NCBI GenBank assembly: GCA_963715045.1
Contig: CAVQRC010000019.1
Location: 62,001 to 126,000, forward strand
Reading direction: 5' to 3'
DNA from: CAVQRC01 sp963715045
Lineage (GTDB): Bacteria > Planctomycetota > Planctomycetia > Pirellulales > Lacipirellulaceae
Length of the DNA stretch: 64,000 nucleotides
In this document: piece after piece, positions 49,174 to 57,327 of the stretch
Numbering within the stretch: position 1 is the stretch's first letter
Layout: every line of letters starts with the position of its first letter
Made by a program: the position numbers and the translations under genes
The notes under the pieces: generated by a model
What the model was told of the DNA's origin: nothing
The model's database searches: none
The model's input: the letters and a program-made list of their open reading frames with translations, nothing else

Positions 49174-50094
49174 TCAGAGGCTCGAGTTCATTGCGGCCAG
49201 GGCGAGGGCGGCCCCGGCGATGGCCTCGATTCTATCGGGCGCCGGCTCCGATAACAGGGGCAGGATCGGCCCGGTCTCGGCGATGCGGGCCTCGCGGACC
49301 GCGACATGCAGCACGGGAATCGGGCCCCAGGCATCGCGTAGTGTTTCCAGCGGCACGAACATCGCCCGCAGTTCTTCGGCCCGCTCCCAGTCTTCTGCCT
49401 GAATCGCCTCGAGGAGTGCCGCCGTGATTCGCGGCGCGACACACCCGCAGCCGGTCGTGAAACTCCCCAGGCCATAGTCCCGCAAGTGCACGATGGCCGG
49501 CTGATCGCCCAGACCGCTGAGCATCTGCTTTGGATCGATGGCGTCGACGAGCCGGCGAAGGTAGTCGTCATTGGCTGGATCGTCTCGGATGACAGCATAC
49601 TTGACCGCCGAAACCAGTCCGTCCGCAGCCAGGCGGGCGACGTCGCCGACCGCCATCTGCTCGTCGTACTTCAAGTACACGACAACCGGCTTGCCAAAGC
49701 GCTCGACGAACTGCCGAATCGCCGTCGCCATACCAGTCGACGTGGCGACGTCGCGTTGCGGCAGAACCATCACGGTCGGAAAAGCGTGTTCTTCAAGCAG
49801 CGCCGCCTGGTCCATCATCGTCCCGAACGCGGGTCCGACCGAGGGGATCACGAGTGACTCCTCGGCCGCCAGCGTAACGATCAACTCCAGCACGGCCGCG
49901 TATTCGCTGAGCGGCACGTGGTAGAGAATCGCGTTACCGCCATAGAGCAGCGTCGAGATCCCGCCCTGCTCGATATGGCGAATGATCCTGGCGTTTTCTT
50001 GGCGACTCAACGACCCATCGGCCGCACGTGCCAGTGGCGGGACGGCCCAGGTGGACGCCGCGATCGCAGCCGGTGTGACGGGGGTGGTCTGCAT
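49174..50094 (-). CDS. DHDPS/NAL-family lyase or dehydratase, probably 2-keto-3-deoxy-pentonate dehydratase
   Basis: A 306-residue TIM-barrel. The Schiff-base lysine is in VSAVKYAVIRD, the GNAILYHVPLSEY segment carries a tyrosine usual for the family, and the loop is GCGCVAPRI. By context with an IlvD-family dehydratase and KGSADH it would turn L-2-keto-3-deoxyarabonate (or the D-xylonate equivalent) into 2,5-dioxopentanoate. A retro-aldol activity is an alternative. The start is ATG 50094. The gap to the upstream dehydratase holds the AT-rich island. Confidence 0.8.
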   Translation of the reverse strand: MQTTPVTPAAIAASTWAVPPLARAADGSLSRQENARIIRHIEQGGISTLLYGGNAILYHVPLSEYAAVLELIVTLAAEESLVIPSVGPAFGTMMDQAALLEEHAFPTVMVLPQRDVATSTGMATAIRQFVERFGKPVVVYLKYDEQMAVGDVARLAADGLVSAVKYAVIRDDPANDDYLRRLVDAIDPKQMLSGLGDQPAIVHLRDYGLGSFTTGCGCVAPRITAALLEAIQAEDWERAEELRAMFVPLETLRDAWGPIPVLHVAVREARIAETGPILPLLSEPAPDRIEAIAGAALALAAMNSSL

Positions 50095-50152
50095 GGCGCC
50101 TCTTTCCGCTGGGGGCCGGGGATGAGGTATAAAAGGGCCGGCGATCGCGGCG

Positions 50153-50327
50153 TAAATTACAAATCACAAAACGCAAATTTCAAACAAAATCACAAATCAC
50201 AATTCTTCAAATCACAAACAAATCTCAAGTCAAGAAGACACAAACGAAACGGACACCCCAGTCGTTTGAATCTTTTTTGTCTTTGTAGTTTTGTTTGTAA
50301 TTTGTTTCTTGTGATTTGAGATTTCAC
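50153..50327. repeat. AT-rich inverted low-complexity island
   Basis: About 175 bases built from AAATCACAA/AAACAAA-like words, with the left half (50153-50245) and the right half (50262-50326, TTTGTTTGTAATTTG) being imperfect reverse complements around ACGGACACCCCAGTCGTT. It stands out sharply from the GC-rich surroundings. No open frame. It could fold as a long hairpin in the transcript between two pathway genes. Confidence 0.65.
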
Positions 50328-50358
50328 CCCTTGCCCGGTAGCGCGTTCCCGAGCATCG

Positions 50359-52080
50359 CTAAAAAATATCCGGTTCCGGCGTGGCCGGGCCGTGATGCAG
50401 AAAGTCGAAGTCGCAGCCATCGTTGGCCTGGGTGACGTGTTTGGCGAACAGCTTGCCGTAGCCGCGATCGTAGTAGGGCGGCGGCGGCTCCCAGGCGGCG
50501 AGTCGCGTGGCGAGTTCTTCGTCGCTGATGCAGAGCGTCAACCGCCGCTCGGGAACGTCGAGTTCGATCAGATCGCCGTCGCGGACCACGGCCAGGGGGC
50601 CTCCCACGGCCGCCTCGGGAGCGACGTGCAAAATACACATGCCGTAGCTTGTGCCGCTCATCCGCGCGTCCGAGATACGGACCATGTCGTGGACGCCCTC
50701 CTTGAGCAGCCGCTGCGGAACGGGCACCATGCCCCACTCGGGAAATCCGGGTGCGCCCAGCGGTCCGGCCGTACGCAGCACGAGCACGGAATCGGCCGTT
50801 ACGTCAAGTGCCGGATCGTTCAGACGTTCTTCCAGGTCGGCCGCGTTGTCGAACACGACGGCCGGACCTTTGTGCTTGAGCAGCTTCGGATCGGCTGCGG
50901 TTGGTTTCACGACGCAGCCGTCCGGCGCCAGATTTCCCCGCAGCACAAACGTTCCGCCGGTTGGTGAAAGGGCCGTGTCGGGCGCGCGGATGACATTCGC
51001 GTCGATGACTTCCGCCGCCGCGAGTTGTTCGCTCATCCGTCGACCGCTGACCGTGAGGCATTCGCCATCGATGCGATCGCCGAGCTGGGCCATCAGTGCC
51101 GGCAGGCCTCCGGCGTCGAAAAAGTCTTCCATCAGGAACTCGCCTGAGGGACGAATGTTGGCCAGTGTCGGCGTGGTTCTGGAGAGCTCATCGAAGCGAT
51201 CGAGCGTCAGCGGAATGCCCGCGCGGCGGGCCAGTGCGATCAGATGCACGATCGCGTTGGTCGAGCCGCCGATCGCCATGTCGGTGACGATGGCATTGTC
51301 GAACGAGCCGGCCGAGAGGATCTTCGATGGGGTGAGTCCTTCGCGGGCCATCGCCACGGCACGCCGGCCCGTGTTCGTGGCCAGGCGAATGTGTTCGGCA
51401 AACACGGCCGGTACCGAGGATGCTCCCGGCAGCGTCATGCCGAGCGCTTCGGCAATCGCGGACATCGTCGACGCCGTGCCCATCACCATGCAGGTGCCGG
51501 CCGAGCGGGCGATGCCGTTTTCGATCTCGCACCACGCTTCGTCGCAGAGGTGCCCGGCCCGCCGCTGGTCCCAGTACTTCCAGGCGTCGCTGCCGCTGCC
51601 GAGCGTCTGGTCCCGCCACCGACCCTTGAGCATCGGCCCGGCCGGCAGCAGGATCGCGGGATAGTTCGCGCTGATGGCTCCCAGCAGCATCGCGGGCGTC
51701 GTCTTGTCGCAACCGGCCATCAGCACGGCCGCGTCGATCGGGTGGCAGCGGAGGACTTCCTCGGTCTCCATCGCGAGCAGGTTGCGATACAGCATCGTCG
51801 TCGGCTTCATGAGCTGTTCGCCGAGTGACATCACGGGCACTTCGACGGGAAAGCCTCCCTCCTGCCAGATGCCCCGCTTGACCTGTTCCGCTCGTTCTCG
51901 GAAGTGAGAGTGGCAGGTGTTCAGGTCGCTCCAGGTATTGAGAATCGCGATGACCGGCTTGCCGCGGTAATCGGCATCGTCGAACCCCATTCCCTTGATC
52001 CGGCAGCGATGGCCGAATCCGCGAATCGTGTCGGGATCGAACCAGCGACTGCTGCGAAATGCCGGGGTGCTTTCGGACAT
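50359..52080 (-). CDS. IlvD/Edd-family dehydratase, probably pentonate (L-arabinonate/D-xylonate) dehydratase
   Basis: A 573-residue iron-sulfur enzyme. It starts at ATG 52080 with AAGGA 5 bases upstream. Cluster Cys and motif regions are GCDKTTPAMLLGA, LNTCHSHF and GTCMVMGTASTM, with SFDNAIVTDMAIGGSTNAIVHL. The C-terminus has ARMSGTSYGMCILHVAPEA. IlvD proteins dehydrate sugar acids or dihydroxy-acids; with the lyase and KGSADH downstream, an aldopentonate such as L-arabinonate is the best substrate. Cytoplasmic. A 70-residue upstream extension is not supported by homology. Confidence 0.88.
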   Translation of the reverse strand: MSESTPAFRSSRWFDPDTIRGFGHRCRIKGMGFDDADYRGKPVIAILNTWSDLNTCHSHFRERAEQVKRGIWQEGGFPVEVPVMSLGEQLMKPTTMLYRNLLAMETEEVLRCHPIDAAVLMAGCDKTTPAMLLGAISANYPAILLPAGPMLKGRWRDQTLGSGSDAWKYWDQRRAGHLCDEAWCEIENGIARSAGTCMVMGTASTMSAIAEALGMTLPGASSVPAVFAEHIRLATNTGRRAVAMAREGLTPSKILSAGSFDNAIVTDMAIGGSTNAIVHLIALARRAGIPLTLDRFDELSRTTPTLANIRPSGEFLMEDFFDAGGLPALMAQLGDRIDGECLTVSGRRMSEQLAAAEVIDANVIRAPDTALSPTGGTFVLRGNLAPDGCVVKPTAADPKLLKHKGPAVVFDNAADLEERLNDPALDVTADSVLVLRTAGPLGAPGFPEWGMVPVPQRLLKEGVHDMVRISDARMSGTSYGMCILHVAPEAAVGGPLAVVRDGDLIELDVPERRLTLCISDEELATRLAAWEPPPPYYDRGYGKLFAKHVTQANDGCDFDFLHHGPATPEPDIF

Positions 52081-52803
52081 GGAGGTTCCTTGTGGCTCGC
52101 AAATCAAGTGACGCAGAGCGTGGAATATAGCGGCCCAAGCCCGGCGTTTGGAACCGGCGGCGCGGTCATCCATGAGACCGCTCAGAGTTGAGGTTGTGGC
52201 CGAGGTCGCCAGTCGTGTCCGGATCCCGGGATTGGGCGCCGGCCTTTCCAACGGTGACGCCAACGGCGACGGGGCAGTCGAAATCGACAACAGGATGGGG
52301 CTTCTGGGATGCGTGGGTGCTCTGGGGTGTCATGCGGAGTGCCGACACCCGGGAATTCTTTGCGAATCGGAGCTTTTCGCGTCCTGTTTGAGGATCCACC
52401 GCAAATGGAGAGTGGGGGCTCACCCTGCTTCGGCAGGCATCGCGCGTTCGTACGACTCCGCGCGGGGCCCCCATTTGCCTCTGGTAGGCCCCACACGGGG
52501 CAGCGTCACCGAGGAGAATCGCCGGGATGGGACGCACTCCCATCCCGGCATTCTCTCCCTCTCGGCCCGGTCTGCCGCGTTCTTGCCCCGACGGCGACCA
52601 GGCACCCGCATTCCCAACCTGGCGTGCTTGTCCCGAAGCGGCCGGCGTCACAACCGTCAAGCGCCTCCTCTTCCCGGCGACTGGTCGCGGTGGGCGGCTC
52701 GTTCGCCGCGAAGGAAGCTTGTTGCGTCATTTTTCGCCAACTACGCTGAGAACCGCGGGTCCATGGCGACTCTTCCGCGGGAGCTCACCCCTCGAATGCA
52801 TCC
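52081..52803. other. 720-base non-coding stretch with strong hairpins and a dockerin scrap
   Basis: Between the pentonate operon and the wsp-like operon no gene is supported. It includes a stray SNGDANGDGAVEIDN motif (about 52245-52290), likely a dockerin remnant. Further hairpins are GGGTGTC...GACACCC (about 52327-52353) and GCCCC-ACAC-GGGGC (about 52487-52500), and the 52511 stem. Confidence 0.55.
52511..52558. other. 18-bp near-perfect hairpin
   Basis: GAGAAT-(C)-GCCGGGATGGGA, loop CGCAC, then TCCCATCCCGGC and ATTCTC. The inner 12 bp are perfect, with one bulged C before an outer 6-bp stem. It may be a terminator or a REP-like element; no U-tract follows. Confidence 0.7.
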
Positions 52804-54867
52804 ATGTCTGAATTCTTCCATTACCTTCGCCATCGGATCGTGGGCCGCATGCTGTTGTATGTGGTGCTGCCGACCGTCCTGATCTTTGGCTCGGTCATCT
52901 ACTTTGCCAGCCGCTCTGGATTTAAGAACCTGCGGGAGTCTGCGGAAGAGCGGATTCAGTTGCAGGCGTTGCTGATCGCCGCTCAGATCGAAGACCTCAA
53001 CAGCAATGCGGTCATCTCGGCGCGGCGGATGGCCGAAGCCCAGGTCGCCGGCATGTTCGGTGATCGCGAAGCCTCGTTGGAGTACGCCCGGCAGGTACTG
53101 GAGGGTTTCAAAGAAGTCACCGGTGCGTACATCGGCTACGAGCCAGATGCCGATGGGAAGGACGCCGAGTCGGTGGGCAACCTCCCCGCCGCGGCCCTGT
53201 CACCGACGGGACGCTTCATTCCGTATTGGTTTGTATCGTCCGCCGACCGGCGTACGATCGAACTCGAACCGCTCGTGAACATGGAAACGAGCCTCTACTA
53301 CCAGGGCGTCAAAGATGATTTCCTGCGGACCGGAAAACCGGCGGCGAAAGTCACCGAACCGTACGTCTATCAGGGAAAGATGATTACCGAGCAGGTGTAC
53401 CCGATCATCATCGATGGCGAATTCAAGGGAGTCGCCGGCGTTGATTTTGCGCTGGCCGACATCGAGTCCAAGTTGCGGCGAATTGCTGCTGCTGACAACC
53501 AGGAAATCTGCCTGATCAGTTCCAGTGGCAATTTCATCGCGGCCACGATCGATCCGCTCGACGACGAAGACGGTGCCAAAGCTACCGCCCTCAAGACCCG
53601 CAACGTGGCCGACATCGCCGCCTCGGATCTGTTCAGCAGATTGATTCGAGGAGAGCAACGCTCTAAGCCGTTGCTGGCAGTCAGTCCGATCGATGGGGAA
53701 CGCAACTACTATGCGGCGGCACGGGTGAAGACCGGCGACTGGATGGTCGTGGTCCGCGAATCAGAGACCGCCTTGCTGGCGCCGATCTGGGCCCAGTTGG
53801 GGAGTCGCCTGGTGCTGGTGAGTTTAGGACTGGCGGTAGTCATTGCCCTGTTGGTCATGATGACGTTGAGGCTCGCGCGACGCGTCAACGTGGCCGTCGA
53901 GCTGGCCGAGCGGGTGGCTGCGGGAGACCTCGCCGCCGAAAATCAAGTCGCCGACAGCCCGGACGAGACCGGGGTCCTGCTGCGGGCGATTCGCAAGATG
54001 ACGGAAAGCCTCAACAGCCTGGTCGGCAACGTCAAACAAGCCAGCATCCAGCTCAATTCCACCGCTACGGAACTCTCGGCCACCAGTCACCAGCAAGAAG
54101 CGACCATCAGTTCGTTCGGCGCTTCGGCGAATCAGATCGCGGCGGCCACGAAGCAGATTTCTGCCTCGAATGCCGAACTGCTCACGACCATGCAGGAGGT
54201 GAATCGCGTGGCGATCGGCACGGCGGAAACGGCCACGGCGAGTCGTTCGGGCCTGCAGGGCATGGAGGACAGTATTCGTGATCTGGACCGCGCAACCGTC
54301 TCGATCGGCGAGAAGCTGGCCGCCATCAACGAGAAGGCCGCCAACATTACCACGATCGTGACCACGATCAGCAAAGTCGCTGACCAGACGAATATCCTGT
54401 CGGTCAATGCGGCCATTGAAGCAGAGAAGGCTGGCGAATACGGCGTGGGTTTCCTCGTCGTGGCCCGCGAAATCAGGCGACTGGCAGATCAGACGGCGAC
54501 CGCAACGCTCGACATCGAGCAAATGGTGCAGCAGATGCAGGCGGCCGTTGCTGCGGGTGTGATGGAAATGGATCGCTTTACCGAGCAGGTCCGCCACAAC
54601 GTGCAAGATGTGGCCACGATCAACCAGCAAATGGCCGAGATCATCGCACAGGTTGACAGCAATACCAGCAGGTTCGAAACCGTCAGCGAAAGCATGAACA
54701 GCCAGGCGCAGGGTGCCGATCAGATCAGCAGCGCGATGTCGCAGCTGACCGGCAACGCCGCTCAGTCTGCGGCCGCGATTCGCGAATACACGCGGGCCTC
54801 GGATGAATTGCAGAAGGCGATTGAATCCTTGAAATCTTCGGTCGCGACCTTCCACTTGCGATCTTGA
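52804..54867 (+). CDS. Wsp-like methyl-accepting chemotaxis receptor
   Basis: A 687-residue receptor. TM1 is at about residues 15-35, followed by a large periplasmic Cache-like sensory domain (~35-335). Its Cache shape is suggested by IYFASRSGFKN, FALADIESKLRRIAAADNQEICLISSSG and RNYYAAARVKTGDWMVVVRES. TM2 is at ~338-360 and HAMP follows with LAERVAAGDLAAEN. The signalling tip reads NAAIEAEKAGEYGVGFLVVA, unlike the common EAARAGEQGRGF and close to WspA-type receptors. It would sense a surface or ligand signal and control CheA. It is the first of seven co-oriented genes. Confidence 0.9.
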   Translation: MSEFFHYLRHRIVGRMLLYVVLPTVLIFGSVIYFASRSGFKNLRESAEERIQLQALLIAAQIEDLNSNAVISARRMAEAQVAGMFGDREASLEYARQVLEGFKEVTGAYIGYEPDADGKDAESVGNLPAAALSPTGRFIPYWFVSSADRRTIELEPLVNMETSLYYQGVKDDFLRTGKPAAKVTEPYVYQGKMITEQVYPIIIDGEFKGVAGVDFALADIESKLRRIAAADNQEICLISSSGNFIAATIDPLDDEDGAKATALKTRNVADIAASDLFSRLIRGEQRSKPLLAVSPIDGERNYYAAARVKTGDWMVVVRESETALLAPIWAQLGSRLVLVSLGLAVVIALLVMMTLRLARRVNVAVELAERVAAGDLAAENQVADSPDETGVLLRAIRKMTESLNSLVGNVKQASIQLNSTATELSATSHQQEATISSFGASANQIAAATKQISASNAELLTTMQEVNRVAIGTAETATASRSGLQGMEDSIRDLDRATVSIGEKLAAINEKAANITTIVTTISKVADQTNILSVNAAIEAEKAGEYGVGFLVVAREIRRLADQTATATLDIEQMVQQMQAAVAAGVMEMDRFTEQVRHNVQDVATINQQMAEIIAQVDSNTSRFETVSESMNSQAQGADQISSAMSQLTGNAAQSAAAIREYTRASDELQKAIESLKSSVATFHLRS

Positions 54868-54892
54868 ACGCTCTTTTCAGGCGAATCGCGAC

Positions 54893-55333
54893 ATGTACGT
54901 TGTCGTATGGACATCCCATGGCCAGCGGTATGCGACGCCGGCGGCGGCGATCGTCGAGGTGATTCCGATGGTGCAATCCCGCCCGATTCCGGGAAGTCAC
55001 GCGTGGCTGGTCGGGCTGTTTGATTACCGCGGTGAGCTGCTGCCGCTGTTCGACGCGGCCCGGTTGATCGGAGATCAAGCCAGCACGATCCGCATGTCGA
55101 GCCGGATTCTGGTCGTTGCCAGCGACAACCAGAAAGACCATCGGCCGTCCCGCGGAGGATTGATGGTCGAGCACGTGCTGGGAAGCGAGAGGTTGGACGA
55201 CCCGGTTCAGGCGGCAGCGGGCCACTCCTCTTCGCCGGCAGTCGGCTTCCTGGGGCCCGTGGCCCTGACCCCAGCCGGTACGATACAGTTGACGGATCCT
55301 TCCCGTCTGCCTTGGCCGGAAGACAATCGTTAG
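54893..55333 (+). CDS. CheW-like adaptor (WspB position)
   Basis: A 146-residue CheW-family adaptor that links the receptor to CheA. It has YATPAAAIVEVIPM, PGSHAWLVGLFDYRGELLPLFDAARL and GGLMVEHVLG; this matches the CheW SH3-like fold. It lies 26 bases after the receptor stop and 11 bases before the CheR gene, which starts at ATG 55344. By order it is the WspB equivalent. Confidence 0.85.
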   Translation: MYVVVWTSHGQRYATPAAAIVEVIPMVQSRPIPGSHAWLVGLFDYRGELLPLFDAARLIGDQASTIRMSSRILVVASDNQKDHRPSRGGLMVEHVLGSERLDDPVQAAAGHSSSPAVGFLGPVALTPAGTIQLTDPSRLPWPEDNR

Positions 55334-55343
55334 GCCCCCCCCG

Positions 55344-56591
55344 ATGACCGAACCGGACCTCGCCCAGCTCAGACACCGAATTGCCAAGCGGACCGGGTTA
55401 AGTCACAGCTTGTTGGAACGGTCTGCCGTGACTGGGTTCGTCGAGCGACGATCTTCGCAACTGCAGCTGTCACACGAGACGGCCTACTACGAATTGGCTC
55501 TGCAAGATCCTGACGAGCTCGAACTTCTCGTCCAGGAAGTGTCCGTTGCGGAAACGTGGTTCTTTCGCTATCCGGCTTCGCTGCAGTTGCTCGTCGACCG
55601 AGCCCTTGAACTGCGGCGTCGACAGGCGGACACCATCAGGATGCTCAGTATCGCCTGTGCGACCGGCGAGGAACCTTACAGCATGGTGCTGGCGGCGGTG
55701 GCAGCAGGATGGCCATTGGATCGGATCCGCGTCGATGCGATCGATCGTTGTGAGGCTTCGCTCGCCATGGCTCGCAAAGCCGTCTATGGCGGCAACTCAT
55801 TCCGCGTACCCACGCCTGCCTGGGCCGAAAAGTGGATCCAGTTGGCAGATCAACAGGTGCAGATGGATGACGACGTCGTCGCGGCGGTGAAGTTCCATCA
55901 GCACGATATTCTGACCGGACCGCTCTCGAACGGTCCGAAGACGTACGACGTCGTATTCTGTCGCAATCTGCTCATTTACCTCAGTGCTGCCGCTCGAAGC
56001 CGGCTGGTTGACGTCTTGAATGCGGTCGTTGCGCCCGACGGATTCCTGTGTGTCGGGCATGCCGAGTACGCGCTGCTGCCGCCGGAACTATTCGCATCGA
56101 CCGGGGCGAAGCAGGCGTTCGCTTTGCAGCGGGTGCAGTCCGCAACCGTTCGTTCCCGGCCCTCCGTTGCCTTCCGATCGAACTCGGCAGCGACGGCCCA
56201 GCTTCAAACTCCGACCCCCCCGGTCGTCTCCGCGCCGCCCCCCGTATCTGCCGGGACCGCTGTCTCGTCTGCTCCTCGCGGTGATGAGGCTCAGCAAACG
56301 ACCCTCGCCGAAGCCCACGCCTTGGCCAACAAGGGCCAGCTCGATGAAGCAATCACCGCCCTCGAGCGTCTGGGAACATTGCCTTCCGCAGAAGTTTTCG
56401 AATTGCTCGGCAGCATCCAGCTCAGACTGGGGCGGTTGAAGGCGGCCCGCGACGCGTTCCACCGTGTGTTGTATCTCGAACCCGATCATTCGACTGTGCT
56501 GCTTCAACTGGTTTATCTCTGCGAACAGCTCGGAGATGCCGAGCAAGCGGCCCGATATCGACGTCGTGCCACCCGCGTATGTGATGACTAG
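55344..56591 (+). CDS. CheR methyltransferase with C-terminal TPR (WspC position)
   Basis: A 415-residue protein. The CheR N-domain (LRHRIAKRTGLSH...) and the catalytic domain with VAETWFFRYP, SIACATGEEPYSM (SAM binding) and DVVFCRNLLIYLS are clear. A Pro/Ala linker (~270-310) and about two TPR units (LGTLPSAEVFELLGSIQLRLGRLKAARDAFHRVLYLEPD) follow, as in WspC. It methylates glutamates of the receptor. It ends 20 bases before repeat A. Confidence 0.9.
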   Translation: MTEPDLAQLRHRIAKRTGLSHSLLERSAVTGFVERRSSQLQLSHETAYYELALQDPDELELLVQEVSVAETWFFRYPASLQLLVDRALELRRRQADTIRMLSIACATGEEPYSMVLAAVAAGWPLDRIRVDAIDRCEASLAMARKAVYGGNSFRVPTPAWAEKWIQLADQQVQMDDDVVAAVKFHQHDILTGPLSNGPKTYDVVFCRNLLIYLSAAARSRLVDVLNAVVAPDGFLCVGHAEYALLPPELFASTGAKQAFALQRVQSATVRSRPSVAFRSNSAATAQLQTPTPPVVSAPPPVSAGTAVSSAPRGDEAQQTTLAEAHALANKGQLDEAITALERLGTLPSAEVFELLGSIQLRLGRLKAARDAFHRVLYLEPDHSTVLLQLVYLCEQLGDAEQAARYRRRATRVCDD

Positions 56592-56612
56592 AGCACTCTT
56601 CAAAATTCGGTT

Positions 56613-56670
56613 TGAGGCCTCCCACGGCCGGGAAACAAGGTGGCAAAAACACGTTTTGCAACGGCTTCTA
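56613..56670. repeat. REP-like repeat A, best copy
   Basis: GAGGCCTCCCACGGCCGGGA then AACAAGGTGGCAAAAACACG and TTTTGCAACGGCTTC. GCAAAA (56643-56648) and TTTTGC (56654-56659) form a perfect stem with loop ACACG. It sits between the CheR and second CheW genes. Confidence 0.7.
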
Positions 56671-56706
56671 AGCAACCCAAACGCTGCAGCAGACTCTGGC
56701 GATCCC

Positions 56707-57327
56707 ATGTCCGACCACGAAGATGTCGACCCGATTGAAGTGGCGAGTCTCGTCCGCGAAGACGCAACGCTCGATGGCGCCGCGATTCTCCGCCTGCTGG
56801 ACAAGCCGCTTACCGCGGAAGATCTCCGCGAGGCCACCGAACGTGTATCCCGGCCACTGGCAACAACCGAGGAGGCCACCCAACGGCTTCTCGTCTTCCG
56901 CGAGGATTCCGAACTGATGGCGTTCGAAACCGCATACGTAAGTCAGGTTGCCCGGGCCGCTCACGTGCATCGAGTGCCTCATCGCTCGAATAAGATGTTT
57001 CGCGGATTGTGCAACCTGGACGGCGAGTTGTTGCTCTGTGCCGATCTGAGAGCCCTGCTGGGTCTCGATCCGGCCACCGCTGAGACGATCTCGGATCCAG
57101 AGCGGCGGATGATCGTGCTCGGAGACATCGCCGATCGCTGGGTCGTCGAAGTCGATGGCGTCCTCGGCGTGGCGCCCGCGGCGCGGCACGAGTTTCGGAG
57201 ACCGCCGATCACGGTCGACGCCGCATTGGCGCGATACACCAAGAGCCTGGTCACTCTGAAACAAGGCACGGCTGCCGTGCTCGATGTCGAACGCGTCCTG
57301 GCCGGGGCTCAGGCGGCCCTGCGATGA
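56707..57327 (+). CDS. Second CheW-like adaptor (WspD position)
   Basis: A 206-residue protein from ATG 56707. An acidic leader precedes the CheW fold, with LLVFREDSELMAFETAYVSQVARAAHVHRVPHR, FRGLCNLDGELLLCADLRALLGLD and the final GTAAVLDVERVL. It acts as a second coupling protein between receptor and CheA. Its stop overlaps the start of the CheA gene (ATGA), indicating translational coupling. The start follows the repeat A copy by 36 bases. Confidence 0.86.
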   Translation: MSDHEDVDPIEVASLVREDATLDGAAILRLLDKPLTAEDLREATERVSRPLATTEEATQRLLVFREDSELMAFETAYVSQVARAAHVHRVPHRSNKMFRGLCNLDGELLLCADLRALLGLDPATAETISDPERRMIVLGDIADRWVVEVDGVLGVAPAARHEFRRPPITVDAALARYTKSLVTLKQGTAAVLDVERVLAGAQAALR

